NCBI RefSeq assembly: GCF_036017035.1
Contig: NZ_JAYXHS010000001.1
Location: 992,001-1,056,000 of the forward strand
DNA length: 64,000 bases
Source: Viridibacterium silvisoli
GTDB taxonomy: Bacteria; Pseudomonadota; Gammaproteobacteria; Burkholderiales; Rhodocyclaceae
Direction of reading: 5' to 3'
Shown here in pieces: positions 43,901 to 52,196 of the stretch (the stretch's first letter is position 1; the number at the start of each line of letters is the position of its first letter). The notes under the pieces were generated by a model, which searched no databases, had not been told where the DNA came from, and worked only from the letters and a program-made list of their open reading frames with translations. Both the position numbers and the translations under genes were made by a program.

Positions 43901-45091
43901 ATGAAGATCCCCTACGTAATGCTCCTGCTGCTGCTCGCGGCACTCAACACCATTGGCCCGTTCTCGGTCGATACCTATCTGCCGGCGTTCCCCGCGATCG
44001 AGGCCGGCCTGCATGCCACGCCGCTGGAACTGCAGCAGTCGCTGACGGCCTACCTGCTGCCCTTCTCGTTCATGATGCTGTGGCACGGTGCCATTTCCGA
44101 TGCGGTCGGGCGCAAGCGCGTGATCATCGTCGGCCAAGCCGTTTTCGTGCTGGCCTCGCTGCTGTGTGCGACGGCTCCCAATATCGAATTGTTCTGGCTC
44201 GGCCGCATCCTGCAAGGCCTGTCGGCGGGCGCTGGTGTCATCGTCGGGCGCGCCGTGATCCGCGATCTGTTCGATGGCATCGCCGCACAGCGCCTGATGT
44301 CGCATGTGACCATGGTGTTCGCCGTCTCGCCGGCGATTGCCCCGATCCTCGGCGGCTGGCTGGCCACCGCGCTGAGCTGGCGCGCGATCTTCTACATGCT
44401 GTGCGTGATTGCCCTGTTGCTGATTGCAATGACCTGGAAATGGCTGCCGGAGACGCTGCCAGCAGCGAAGCGCCAGTCGCTGCACCCGACGCACCTGCTG
44501 GCCGGCTACAAGAGCATTCTTGGCAGCCTGCCCTTCATCATGCTGTGCCTGTCGATGGCGCTGTTCTTCAGCGGCTTCTTCATCTACGTGATGTCGGCAC
44601 CGGTATTCCTGATCGACCATCTCGGCCTGACGGAGACGCAGTTCGGCTACCTGTTCGTGCCCATCGTGACCGGCATGATCCTCGGCTCGGCGGTATCGGC
44701 GAGACTCGCAGGCCGCCTGCACGCGGCAGGCACGATCACCCTTGCCTACGGCATCGCTGCGGCCGCCATGCTGATCAACCTCGCACTGAACTACGCGCTG
44801 GCCGATTCCGTCGCCACGCGCATCCCGCAGATCACGCTGTATACCTTCGGCATGAGCGTCGCATTGCCCACGCTCACCCTGCGCGCGCTCGACATGTTCC
44901 CGCACCGGCGCGGCATGGCGGCCAGCTGCCAGGGTTTCATCCAGACCCTGATCATGTCGGCCGTGGCCGGCGTGGTGTCGCCACTGTTGTGGGACAGCAC
45001 GCGCCACCTCGCATGGGGCATGGTGGTCGGCTTGATGGCAAGCCTTGCGGCTTACCTGGTGTCGCTACGTACCTATCGCGTGATCGACTGA
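43901..45091 (+). CDS. Bcr/CflA-family multidrug efflux MFS transporter
   Basis: 396 aa with twelve predicted helices. Family markers: LLLAALNTIGPFSVDTYLPAFPAI, the loop SDAVGRKRVI (motif A), LGRILQGLSAGAG and the motif C region AVSPAIAPILGGWLA. Exports drugs such as bicyclomycin or, in some members, metabolites by proton antiport. ATG at 43901. No local regulator. Confidence 0.9.
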   Translation: MKIPYVMLLLLLAALNTIGPFSVDTYLPAFPAIEAGLHATPLELQQSLTAYLLPFSFMMLWHGAISDAVGRKRVIIVGQAVFVLASLLCATAPNIELFWLGRILQGLSAGAGVIVGRAVIRDLFDGIAAQRLMSHVTMVFAVSPAIAPILGGWLATALSWRAIFYMLCVIALLLIAMTWKWLPETLPAAKRQSLHPTHLLAGYKSILGSLPFIMLCLSMALFFSGFFIYVMSAPVFLIDHLGLTETQFGYLFVPIVTGMILGSAVSARLAGRLHAAGTITLAYGIAAAAMLINLALNYALADSVATRIPQITLYTFGMSVALPTLTLRALDMFPHRRGMAASCQGFIQTLIMSAVAGVVSPLLWDSTRHLAWGMVVGLMASLAAYLVSLRTYRVID

Positions 45092-45114
45092 AGACCGGCC
45101 CGTCACTTTTCGCC

Positions 45115-45816
45115 TCATTTGCCACCCATGGCGCCGAACACTTTCTTCGCGATGCTGCCGACCGCCGCAGCCGGGTTCTGGCGAATCGCCTTTTCTTCTT
45201 CACCGATGCGCAGGTAAAGCGCGTCCAGCGCCTTGTTGGTGACATAGCTTTCGACGCTGGCTTCCTCCGGTTTCACGAGGCCCATCGCCGCACCCTGTTT
45301 CGCCAGCGTGTTGTATTGCTCGGCGATCTGCAGGCGTGAGGTCTGCTGGCGCACAACGGGCAGGAATTTCTGCGTCAGCGCTGCGCTGGTCTTGCTGCGG
45401 AAGTACTGCGTCACCGAATCATCACCGCCTGTGAGAATGCCTTTGGCATCCTGCACGCTCATCTGCTTCACCGCGCCGACAAGCAGCGGCGTTGCTTCGG
45501 CAACCGCGCTCTCCGCCGCGCGATTCATGGCCACGTCGAGGTCGTCCAGCATCTGGCCCTGCCCCATCATGCGCAGCATGGACTCGGCCGTCTTGAAGTT
45601 CTTCGGCAGCTTGATGCGGTACAGGTCGCTCGCCAGGAAACCATCCTTGGTCCCGAGGGTGGCGACGGCCTGGGTCGCGCCTTGCTCGAGCGCTTGCTTG
45701 AGGCCCGACGAAGCATCGGCATTGCTCAGGGAGTCCAACAAGCCTGCGGCGCCCGCCAGCAGCGGCGCTGTCAGCAAGGCGAGGATACAAACGCGTCTTT
45801 TGAGGTGCATATTCAT
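45115..45816 (-). CDS. DUF4197 secreted protein
   Basis: 233 aa. The signal peptide (VCILALLTAPLLAGAA) is followed by the DUF4197 pattern: GLKQALEQGATQAVATLG, FLASDLYRIKLPKNFK, MNRAAESAVAEATPLL, DAKGILTGGDDSVTQYFR and YNTLAKQGA. Function unknown; exported helical protein. ATG at 45816 with GGAGACA upstream; neighbouring ATGs at 45825 and 45810 are alternatives. Convergent with the efflux gene. Confidence 0.85.
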   Translation of the reverse strand: MNMHLKRRVCILALLTAPLLAGAAGLLDSLSNADASSGLKQALEQGATQAVATLGTKDGFLASDLYRIKLPKNFKTAESMLRMMGQGQMLDDLDVAMNRAAESAVAEATPLLVGAVKQMSVQDAKGILTGGDDSVTQYFRSKTSAALTQKFLPVVRQQTSRLQIAEQYNTLAKQGAAMGLVKPEEASVESYVTNKALDALYLRIGEEEKAIRQNPAAAVGSIAKKVFGAMGGK

Positions 45817-45858
45817 TGTCTCCATGAGTTCGCCGAGGCCACGCCGGCCCGCGGCAGG

Positions 45859-46287
45859 TCAACGTTTGAAGCCGAGGATGAGTACGCCGAGCGCGACCAG
45901 TGCGATACCGAGCCAGCTGCGCGCATCCGGCCGCTCACCGAGAAAGATCACCGCGAAGATGGCGACCAGCACCAGGCTCAGCTTGTCGACCGGCGCCACT
46001 TTCGAAGCCTCGCCCAGCTTGAGCGCACGGAAATAGCACAGCCATGAAGCGCCCGTAGCGAGACCGGAAAGCACGAGAAACAGCAGCGTGCGCGGTTCGA
46101 GCGCAAACGGGTTACGCCATTTGCCGAGCGCGAGGACGATGGCGCCGAGCACCAGCAGGATGACCACGGTGCGGATCAGGGTGGCGAAATCGGAATCGAT
46201 GCCTTGCAGACCGAGCTTGGCGAAGATGGCGGTGAGTGCGGCGAAGACTGCCGACATCAGCGCCCAGTGGAACCAGCTTTCACTCAT
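45859..46287 (-). CDS. EamA-family small membrane transporter (single EamA unit)
   Basis: 142 aa with four to five helices, ending in the EamA signature VFLGERPDARSWLGIALVALGVLILGFKR. It is half the size of a typical two-unit DMT transporter, so it probably works as a dimer. Start segment SWFHWALMSAVFAALTAIFAKLGLQGID is typical of the group. Substrate unknown. Confidence 0.85.
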   Translation of the reverse strand: MSESWFHWALMSAVFAALTAIFAKLGLQGIDSDFATLIRTVVILLVLGAIVLALGKWRNPFALEPRTLLFLVLSGLATGASWLCYFRALKLGEASKVAPVDKLSLVLVAIFAVIFLGERPDARSWLGIALVALGVLILGFKR

Positions 46288-46316
46288 GCTTGCCTCCACC
46301 CATGTTTGCCGTGTCT

Positions 46317-46655
46317 TCAGCCGAAGACGTGAATCGCCAACCACACGGTGCGCGGGCCAGTCCAGGCCACACGATGCGCGCAGCGCGCGGGGATGTTGAC
46401 GCTGTCGCCCGGGCGCAACTCACGCATCTCGCCGCCTTCGAACTCCAGCACCGCCTCGCCGCGCACCAGCATGACCCATTCGTCATGCGGCTGGTCGTAC
46501 CAGAAGTCAGGCTCGCTGCGCTGGCCGTCCGACACGATGCGCTCGATGCGCACGAGGTCGGTTTCGAGAAGCGTCTGGAAGTCTTCGCTGTCGCCGGTGG
46601 CGGGCAGGCTGGCAAGCAGGTTGAAGACTTCAGGACTCAAGACCCGCTCCTTCAT
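46317..46655 (-). CDS. cupin-domain protein
   Basis: 112 aa single cupin. H-D-E-W-V-M-L-V-R-G-E-A-V-L-E-F and L-R-P-G-D-S-V-N-I-P-A-R-C-A-H-R-V cover the two cupin motifs, with metal-ligand type histidines. Metal and substrate unknown. Its start overlaps the end of the phosphatase gene upstream by 26 bases, so the two are likely coupled. Confidence 0.85.
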   Translation of the reverse strand: MKERVLSPEVFNLLASLPATGDSEDFQTLLETDLVRIERIVSDGQRSEPDFWYDQPHDEWVMLVRGEAVLEFEGGEMRELRPGDSVNIPARCAHRVAWTGPRTVWLAIHVFG

Positions 46656-47301
46656 GCAGGTGCATGACCCGCTGATGCAGCAATGTCGGTAGCAAGCTCA
46701 TATCGTTGAATAGCGTGGCGTAAGGATGCGCCTCTTCGGTGCCAGGCAGGTACTGCAAGGCGAACATGCCTGCCGCCTGCGCAGCCTCCACGCCCACCGG
46801 GCTGTCTTCGACCACGACGCAACGCCCCGGCTCGGTACCCATGGCTTGCGCCGCATGCAGGAAGAGTCCGGGGTCCGGCTTCCACGAACCAACTTCGTAA
46901 GCACTGAAGATACGGCCCTCGAAAAAATGCAGCAAGCCGGTAACGGTCAGCGCATCACGGATCTTGGCGAGCGGGCCGCTTGAGGCAATGCAGAAGGGCG
47001 AGCGTAGTTGCGCCAGCATCTCCGGCACGCCCGGCATCGGTTGCAGACAGGTAGAGAAGAGGTGCGCGACATGCTGACGGTATTCGGGAACGAAGTCCGA
47101 ATGCAGCGTCGTGCCGAGAATCTGCTCCAGCTCACTGACGATAAGCGCCATCTTGCGACCACGAAAACGCAGGACAAGCTCATCGAGCGTAATGCCGTGC
47201 CCCGCCAGTTGTGGCAGCAGATCGAGGTAGGCCTGATTGCACAAGCCCTCGCTATCAACCAGCGTGCCATCGAGATCGAAGATGACGCACAGGTCGCTCA
47301 T
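46630..47301 (-). CDS. HAD-superfamily sugar-phosphatase/phosphoglucomutase-like hydrolase
   Basis: 223 aa. HAD motif I FDLDGTLVDSE (8-18, nucleophile D9), motif II ASSGPLAK, motif III K in GSWKPDPGLF and motif IV VVEDSPVGVEAA. A helical cap (about 18-85) is of the beta-phosphoglucomutase type. Acts on a small phosphorylated substrate, possibly a sugar phosphate. Starts just after parB on the same strand. Confidence 0.88.
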   Translation of the reverse strand: MSDLCVIFDLDGTLVDSEGLCNQAYLDLLPQLAGHGITLDELVLRFRGRKMALIVSELEQILGTTLHSDFVPEYRQHVAHLFSTCLQPMPGVPEMLAQLRSPFCIASSGPLAKIRDALTVTGLLHFFEGRIFSAYEVGSWKPDPGLFLHAAQAMGTEPGRCVVVEDSPVGVEAAQAAGMFALQYLPGTEEAHPYATLFNDMSLLPTLLHQRVMHLHEGAGLES

Positions 47302-47308
47302 GTGGCGC

Positions 47309-48166
47309 TTACTTGAGACGCTCCAGCAAACCATCCAGCTGATCAAGGCTACCGAAATCGATGGTCACCGAACCGGCGCCCTTCTTGTTGGCCTTGATCT
47401 TCACCGTTGCGCCGAGCTTGTCGGAAAGGTCGGTCTCGAGGCGCAGCAGATCCTGGCTGGCTGCAGCGCGCTTGACGGTCTTTTCATCCTTCGGTGCCAG
47501 CTTGCTCGACACGAGCTTTTCCGTGTCGCGCACGGACAGACGCTTCGCAACGACCTGGTTGCCGACAAGGATCTGCTCGGCCGCTGGCAGGGCCAGCAGT
47601 GCGCGGGCGTGGCCCATCTCGATGTCGCCCACCATCAGCATCTCGCGGACGGGTTCGCCGAGTTGCAGCAGGCGCAGCAGGTTGGACGTCGCCGGGCGCG
47701 AACGGCCGAGTGCGTCGGCGGCCTGCTGGTGGGTCATGCCGAACTCATCGATGAGACGCTGGATGCCAAGCGCTTCTTCGAGCGGGTTGAGGTCTTCACG
47801 CTGGATGTTCTCGATGAGGGACATCGCCAGCGCGGCTTCATCCGGGATGTCGCGGATGATGACCGGCACTTCCGTCAGCTCGGCGATCTGCGCAGCGCGC
47901 CAGCGGCGCTCGCCGGCGATGATCTCGTGGCGGCCACTGCCGACGGGGCGAACCGTGATCGGCTGCATCAGGCCCTGCGCCTTGATCGACGCGGCCAGCT
48001 CTTCGAGCGAGCCCGCATCCATGCGCGTGCGCGGCTGGTACTTGCCGGGCTGCAGATCCATCACCGGCAGCGTAGTGAGATTGCCGACGTTGTCAGCAGG
48101 AAGGGTGTCGCCGCCAAGCAGGGCGTCGAGGCCGCGGCCGAGGCCTTTGAGTTTCGGTGGTGTCAC
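47309..48166 (-). CDS. parB: chromosome-partitioning protein ParB
   Basis: 285 aa. N-terminal GLGRGLDALLG (ParA-stimulating peptide), ParB/Sulfiredoxin CTPase domain with QPRT and GERRWRAAQ, NIQREDLNPLEEA, and the HTH MTHQQAADALGRSRPATSN. The C-terminal dimer segment has VTIDFGSLDQLDGLLE. Start is a GTG at 48166. It binds parS sites near the origin and loads SMC. 18 bases downstream of parA. Confidence 0.97.
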   Translation of the reverse strand: MTPPKLKGLGRGLDALLGGDTLPADNVGNLTTLPVMDLQPGKYQPRTRMDAGSLEELAASIKAQGLMQPITVRPVGSGRHEIIAGERRWRAAQIAELTEVPVIIRDIPDEAALAMSLIENIQREDLNPLEEALGIQRLIDEFGMTHQQAADALGRSRPATSNLLRLLQLGEPVREMLMVGDIEMGHARALLALPAAEQILVGNQVVAKRLSVRDTEKLVSSKLAPKDEKTVKRAAASQDLLRLETDLSDKLGATVKIKANKKGAGSVTIDFGSLDQLDGLLERLK

Positions 48167-48184
48167 GATTGGATCTTCGTACGG

Positions 48185-48955
48185 TTAAACGGTCTTGATG
48201 CGCTCGATCATCTCGGCAGCAAAGGAAAGATAGGCTTGCGAGCCCTTGGCCGCCTTGTCGAAGACGACGCCGGGCAGGCCATGGCTGGGTGCTTCAGCGA
48301 GGCGCACATTGCGCGGGATGACGGCCTTGAAGACCTTGTCACCGAAGTGCTGTTCGAGTTGCGCCGAGACCTGCTGGGCCAGCGTGCTGCGCGGGTCGAA
48401 CATGACACGCAACAGGCCAATGATCTTGAGATCGCGATTGAGCTTGGCGTGCACCTGCTTGATGGTGTTCACGAGATCGGACAGACCTTCCAGCGCGAAG
48501 TATTCGCACTGCATGGGGATGATGACGCCATGCGCCGAGCACAGGCCGTTGAGGGTCAGCATCGATAGCGAAGGCGGGCAGTCGATCAGCACGAAGTCGT
48601 AGTCGGCATCGACGGTGGCCAATTCGTCTTTCAGTCTTTTCTCGCGATTCTCGATCTCGACGAGCTCGACTTCGGCGCCCGCGAGTTCGCGATTGGCGGG
48701 CAGCACGTCATAGCCACCCGCTTCGGAGCGGGCGCGCGAGTCAACCAGTTTCTTGAGACCGACCAGCACTTCATACACAGTGGCCGGCACGGCACGCTTG
48801 TCCACGCCCGAGCCCATGGTGGCATTGCCCTGCGGGTCGAGGTCGACGAGCAGTACGCGCTGGCCATGAGCGGCAAGCGCGGCGGAAAGATTGACGGTCG
48901 TCGTGGTCTTGCCAACCCCGCCCTTCTGGTTGGCAACTGCAAAAATGCGGGCCAT
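48185..48955 (-). CDS. parA: chromosome-partitioning ATPase ParA (Soj)
   Basis: 256 aa. Deviant Walker A KGGVGKTTTTVN (11-22), DPQGNATMGSG, DCPPSLSMLTLN (Walker B) and the GV-I-I-P-M-Q region are present. ParA forms ATP dimers on the nucleoid and moves ParB-bound origins. ATG at 48955, 10 bases after rsmG. Confidence 0.97.
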   Translation of the reverse strand: MARIFAVANQKGGVGKTTTTVNLSAALAAHGQRVLLVDLDPQGNATMGSGVDKRAVPATVYEVLVGLKKLVDSRARSEAGGYDVLPANRELAGAEVELVEIENREKRLKDELATVDADYDFVLIDCPPSLSMLTLNGLCSAHGVIIPMQCEYFALEGLSDLVNTIKQVHAKLNRDLKIIGLLRVMFDPRSTLAQQVSAQLEQHFGDKVFKAVIPRNVRLAEAPSHGLPGVVFDKAAKGSQAYLSFAAEMIERIKTV

Positions 48956-48965
48956 CGCAGCCTCG

Positions 48966-49592
48966 TTAACTGTGTTTTTGAAGGATGATCAAGTGACGTT
49001 CCACGTCCATGCCCGGCACTTTCAAGGGGATGGACTCGCTGACCCGAACCCCGGCGGGCAAGCGCGCGATCTCGTCGGAAGGATACACGCCTTTCATGGC
49101 CAGCCAGCGGCCGCCCGGAGCCAGCAGATGGTCGGTCCAGCTCACGAAATCAACGAGTTCCGCGAAAGCGCGGGATGAAATCGCCGGGAACGGCGCCGAT
49201 GGCTGCCATTTCTCGACGCGTACGTGGTGCACGCTGACGTTCTTGAGGCCCAACGTGCCCGCCGCCTGACGCATGAAGACACATTTTTTATCGACGGTAT
49301 CGACCAGCTCGACCTGCAGCTCGGGCTTGCAGATGGCCAGCACGATGCCCGGCAGGCCGGCGCCGGCGCCGATGTCGGCAATGCGGTCCTCGCTGACATG
49401 CGGCACGAGGGTCAGCGAATCGGCGATGTGCAGGTCGATGGCCTGCATCTCGTCGCGGATCGCGGTGAGGTTGTAGACCTTGTTCCATTTGAGGATCAGG
49501 GCCACATAGGCGAGCAGCTTGTCGCGCGCGACCTGATCGAGGTCCAGGTTGAGGGCGGCAATATGCTGGGCTAGGCGCTGGGCGGATGTCAC
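48966..49592 (-). CDS. rsmG: 16S rRNA (guanine-527-N7)-methyltransferase RsmG (GidB)
   Basis: 208 aa. LKWNKVYNLTAIRD, the SAM motif IADIGAGAGLPGIVLA and SSRAFAELVDF are diagnostic. Methylates G527 of 16S rRNA; loss gives low-level streptomycin resistance. The GTG at 49592 is preceded by AAGGA six bases upstream, while the TTG at 49598 touches that site, so the GTG is preferred. Heads the rsmG-parA-parB operon. Confidence 0.96.
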   Translation of the reverse strand: MTSAQRLAQHIAALNLDLDQVARDKLLAYVALILKWNKVYNLTAIRDEMQAIDLHIADSLTLVPHVSEDRIADIGAGAGLPGIVLAICKPELQVELVDTVDKKCVFMRQAAGTLGLKNVSVHHVRVEKWQPSAPFPAISSRAFAELVDFVSWTDHLLAPGGRWLAMKGVYPSDEIARLPAGVRVSESIPLKVPGMDVERHLIILQKHS

Positions 49593-49863
49593 GTTCAATC
49601 CTTGATGGCGGGCAACGGGCAGGCCCGCGCTGGTCAGCCACGCGGCTGACGGACAGCGACGCGTGATGCGTGGAATTCAGAAGGCAGGGCGCGAAAATAG
49701 CATCATGCGAGCCAGAAATCGACAGGAAGGCACATAACGCCCGCTGACGAGCACTTTCCGCTGGTTTCTTTTGGCAGAACTTTGGCCTGCGCCTTGATAT
49801 GCTGACAGCGTGTTTCAACAATTCGAGCCATCGTGGAGTGGCGTCGTCAGCAGGGGGATTCGC

Positions 49864-52086
49864 ATGGACTGGTCTTGCCGCATCGCTTGTAGCCTCCTCA
49901 CCGGCCTGTGTGCCCTGCCGGTTTGCGCACAGGACAGCGCAAAGAAAATCGAACCGGCACCCGGCCCGCGCATCGGCGTGGTACTGGGCGGGGGTGGTGC
50001 ACGCGGGTTGGCGCATCTGGCAGTCTTGCGTCAGCTGGAAGAGTTGCGCATCCCGATCAGTTGCATTGCCGGCACCAGTGCCGGGGCACTCGTCGGAGGC
50101 ATATACGCCACGGGACGCCCGTTGGCCGAGATCACGGACAGGGTAAGGAATGCCGACTGGAGCCAGATCCTCAACGGCAGCCCGCAACGTCAGTCCCTGC
50201 CTTACTCACTGAAGATCAACGACTACAAGAATCTGGCCGACGTGACCTTCGGCCTCGACAAGGATGGTCTGCACCTGCCGCGCCGTGCCATCGGCTCGCA
50301 AAACATCGAGCGCTTCCTGCGCGAATTGACGCAGGACGCCTACGCAACTTCGTTCAACGATCTCGCAATCCCCTTCAAGGCAGTTTCGACAAATCTCATC
50401 ACCGGGGACGCAAAGGTCTTCGAGAGCGGCGACCTGTCACTGGCCTTGCGCGCCAGCATGGCCGTGCCAGGAGTCTTCGACCTGGTCGAGTTCGATGGCG
50501 ACTATCTCGTCGACGGCATGTTCGTGCGCAACCTGCCCATCGAAGACCTGAAGGGACACTGCGCCGACGTGGTGATCGCCGTCGACGTCGGCACGCCTAC
50601 GCTCAAGGCCAGCGACATTCACAGCCTGCTGGATGTGGTCACGCAATCGATGAACGTGACGACCAATCGCAACGTCATCGAGCAACGCAAACTGCTCGGC
50701 CAGCGCGACATCCTGATCCAGCCCGACCTGACGGGCTTCACGGCGGGCAGCTTCGGCCAGGCACCGGCCATCATCGATCGCGCCAGCAAGCTCGACGACA
50801 GCACGCTGACGCGTCTGCGCGAACTGTCGGTCGACGAAGCCAGCTACGCGCGCTGGCATGCCCGGCTGAACGAGCGCTACCTCGCCAACCTGCGCACCGA
50901 CTACGACCGTATCGAGGTCGCCAAGACGAAGATCGTGCCGCAGGAAATCGTGCAACAAGCTCTCGGCGGCGACAACCTCCCCAAGACGCAGAAAGGCTTG
51001 ATGGAAAGACTCGACGAGCTGTTCAAGACCGGCGAGTTCGACCAGGTGAATTACTTCCTGCGCGACTCAGGCGGCCAGAGAATTGCCACCATCACGCCGA
51101 TCGAACGCGAGGTCGGGCCCGACTACCTGCGCCTGGGTACGGAGCTGCGCTTCGATACGCATCGCACGGCGGATATCTCCTTCCTTGGCAATTACCAGAT
51201 GACCTGGCTCAACCGCTGGGGCGCGCAATGGCGTAACGACATCCAGCTCGGCTTGAACAACAGCCTGTCCACCGAGTTCTTCCAGCCCATTGCGCGCTCG
51301 GCCTTTTTTATCGCGCCAAACGCATCGGCCAGGTCGGACAGCATTCCGATCTACGATCAGGACGGCAAGCACATCTGGGACGTCAACTACACCAGCAGCA
51401 TGTCGGCCATTGACCTCGGGCTATCGCTCGGGCGTTTCGGCGAAGCGCGCATCGGACCCTACACGCGCTACACCGTGGCCGAGATCGAAACGGGCTCCGG
51501 CGCGGGCACGCGTGTGAACGGGCGCGACTACGGCTTGCAGACCAGCCTGACCATCGACCAGCTCGACAACCCGCGCTTCCCTCGCCGGGGCTATCTCGCC
51601 AACCTCAGCTACCGCATCGGCTCGGCCACGTCCGCGCAGGACGGTCGCGCCAACTCGCGCGAGCTGACGCTCAACGGCGATGCCGCCTTCACGCTGGACA
51701 ACACCACTACGCGGCTATCGCTACGCCATTCCGCCTCCGACGGCACAGGCCCCGACTACACCCAGCTTGGCGGCTTCCTGCAACTCTCCGGCCTGCGCAA
51801 CAACCAGCTGATCGGCAACAAGAGCGATTTCATGCGCATCATGGGCTACCGTCAGGTCGCGCCGCTTACCACCGGCCTCGGCAGCGGCACCTACCTCGGC
51901 GCATCGCTGGAAACCGGCCGCATGTACAACCAGACACTCACTGGCACCAGCACGCCATGGATCCCGTCGGCTTCCGTCTGGCTCGGCATCGACACCTTCA
52001 TGGGGCCGCTGTACACGGGCCTGGGCTGGTCGAACTTCAACGGCGGGCAGTTCGCCGGGTACATCTATCTGGGGTTCATCAAGTAA
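49864..52086 (+). CDS. patatin-like phospholipase with C-terminal outer-membrane barrel (type Vd, PlpD-like)
   Basis: 740 aa. Signal peptide (ACSLLTGLCALPVCA) then a patatin domain: oxyanion loop GGGGARG (42-48), nucleophile S72 in GTSAG, catalytic D217 in LVDGMFV. The C-terminal ~350 residues (POTRA-like then Bac_surface_Ag/BamA-type strands, ending YIYLGFIK with a terminal aromatic-rich strand) form the outer-membrane barrel. It hydrolyses phospholipids at the cell surface, or after release. AGGGGGAT lies just before the ATG at 49864. It separates rsmG from mnmG. Confidence 0.93.
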   Translation: MDWSCRIACSLLTGLCALPVCAQDSAKKIEPAPGPRIGVVLGGGGARGLAHLAVLRQLEELRIPISCIAGTSAGALVGGIYATGRPLAEITDRVRNADWSQILNGSPQRQSLPYSLKINDYKNLADVTFGLDKDGLHLPRRAIGSQNIERFLRELTQDAYATSFNDLAIPFKAVSTNLITGDAKVFESGDLSLALRASMAVPGVFDLVEFDGDYLVDGMFVRNLPIEDLKGHCADVVIAVDVGTPTLKASDIHSLLDVVTQSMNVTTNRNVIEQRKLLGQRDILIQPDLTGFTAGSFGQAPAIIDRASKLDDSTLTRLRELSVDEASYARWHARLNERYLANLRTDYDRIEVAKTKIVPQEIVQQALGGDNLPKTQKGLMERLDELFKTGEFDQVNYFLRDSGGQRIATITPIEREVGPDYLRLGTELRFDTHRTADISFLGNYQMTWLNRWGAQWRNDIQLGLNNSLSTEFFQPIARSAFFIAPNASARSDSIPIYDQDGKHIWDVNYTSSMSAIDLGLSLGRFGEARIGPYTRYTVAEIETGSGAGTRVNGRDYGLQTSLTIDQLDNPRFPRRGYLANLSYRIGSATSAQDGRANSRELTLNGDAAFTLDNTTTRLSLRHSASDGTGPDYTQLGGFLQLSGLRNNQLIGNKSDFMRIMGYRQVAPLTTGLGSGTYLGASLETGRMYNQTLTGTSTPWIPSASVWLGIDTFMGPLYTGLGWSNFNGGQFAGYIYLGFIK

Positions 52087-52196
52087 GTAAAGCCGGGCGG
52101 AACTCCACAAGAGGTTCTTCCGCCGGTTTGGCATCCGCATGCCTTGCTTGGAGCCCCCCCAAGGGCGGCTGGCGGACCCGCCAAAGGCGTTCCGCC
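52087..52196. other. GC-rich convergent space with hairpin
   Basis: GGCGGAA pairs with TTCCGCC across about 14 bases near 52096-52124, and a second GGGCGG/CCGCCC pairing lies near 52164-52198. No T tract. It may end transcription from both the patatin and mnmG sides by a non-canonical hairpin. Confidence 0.35.
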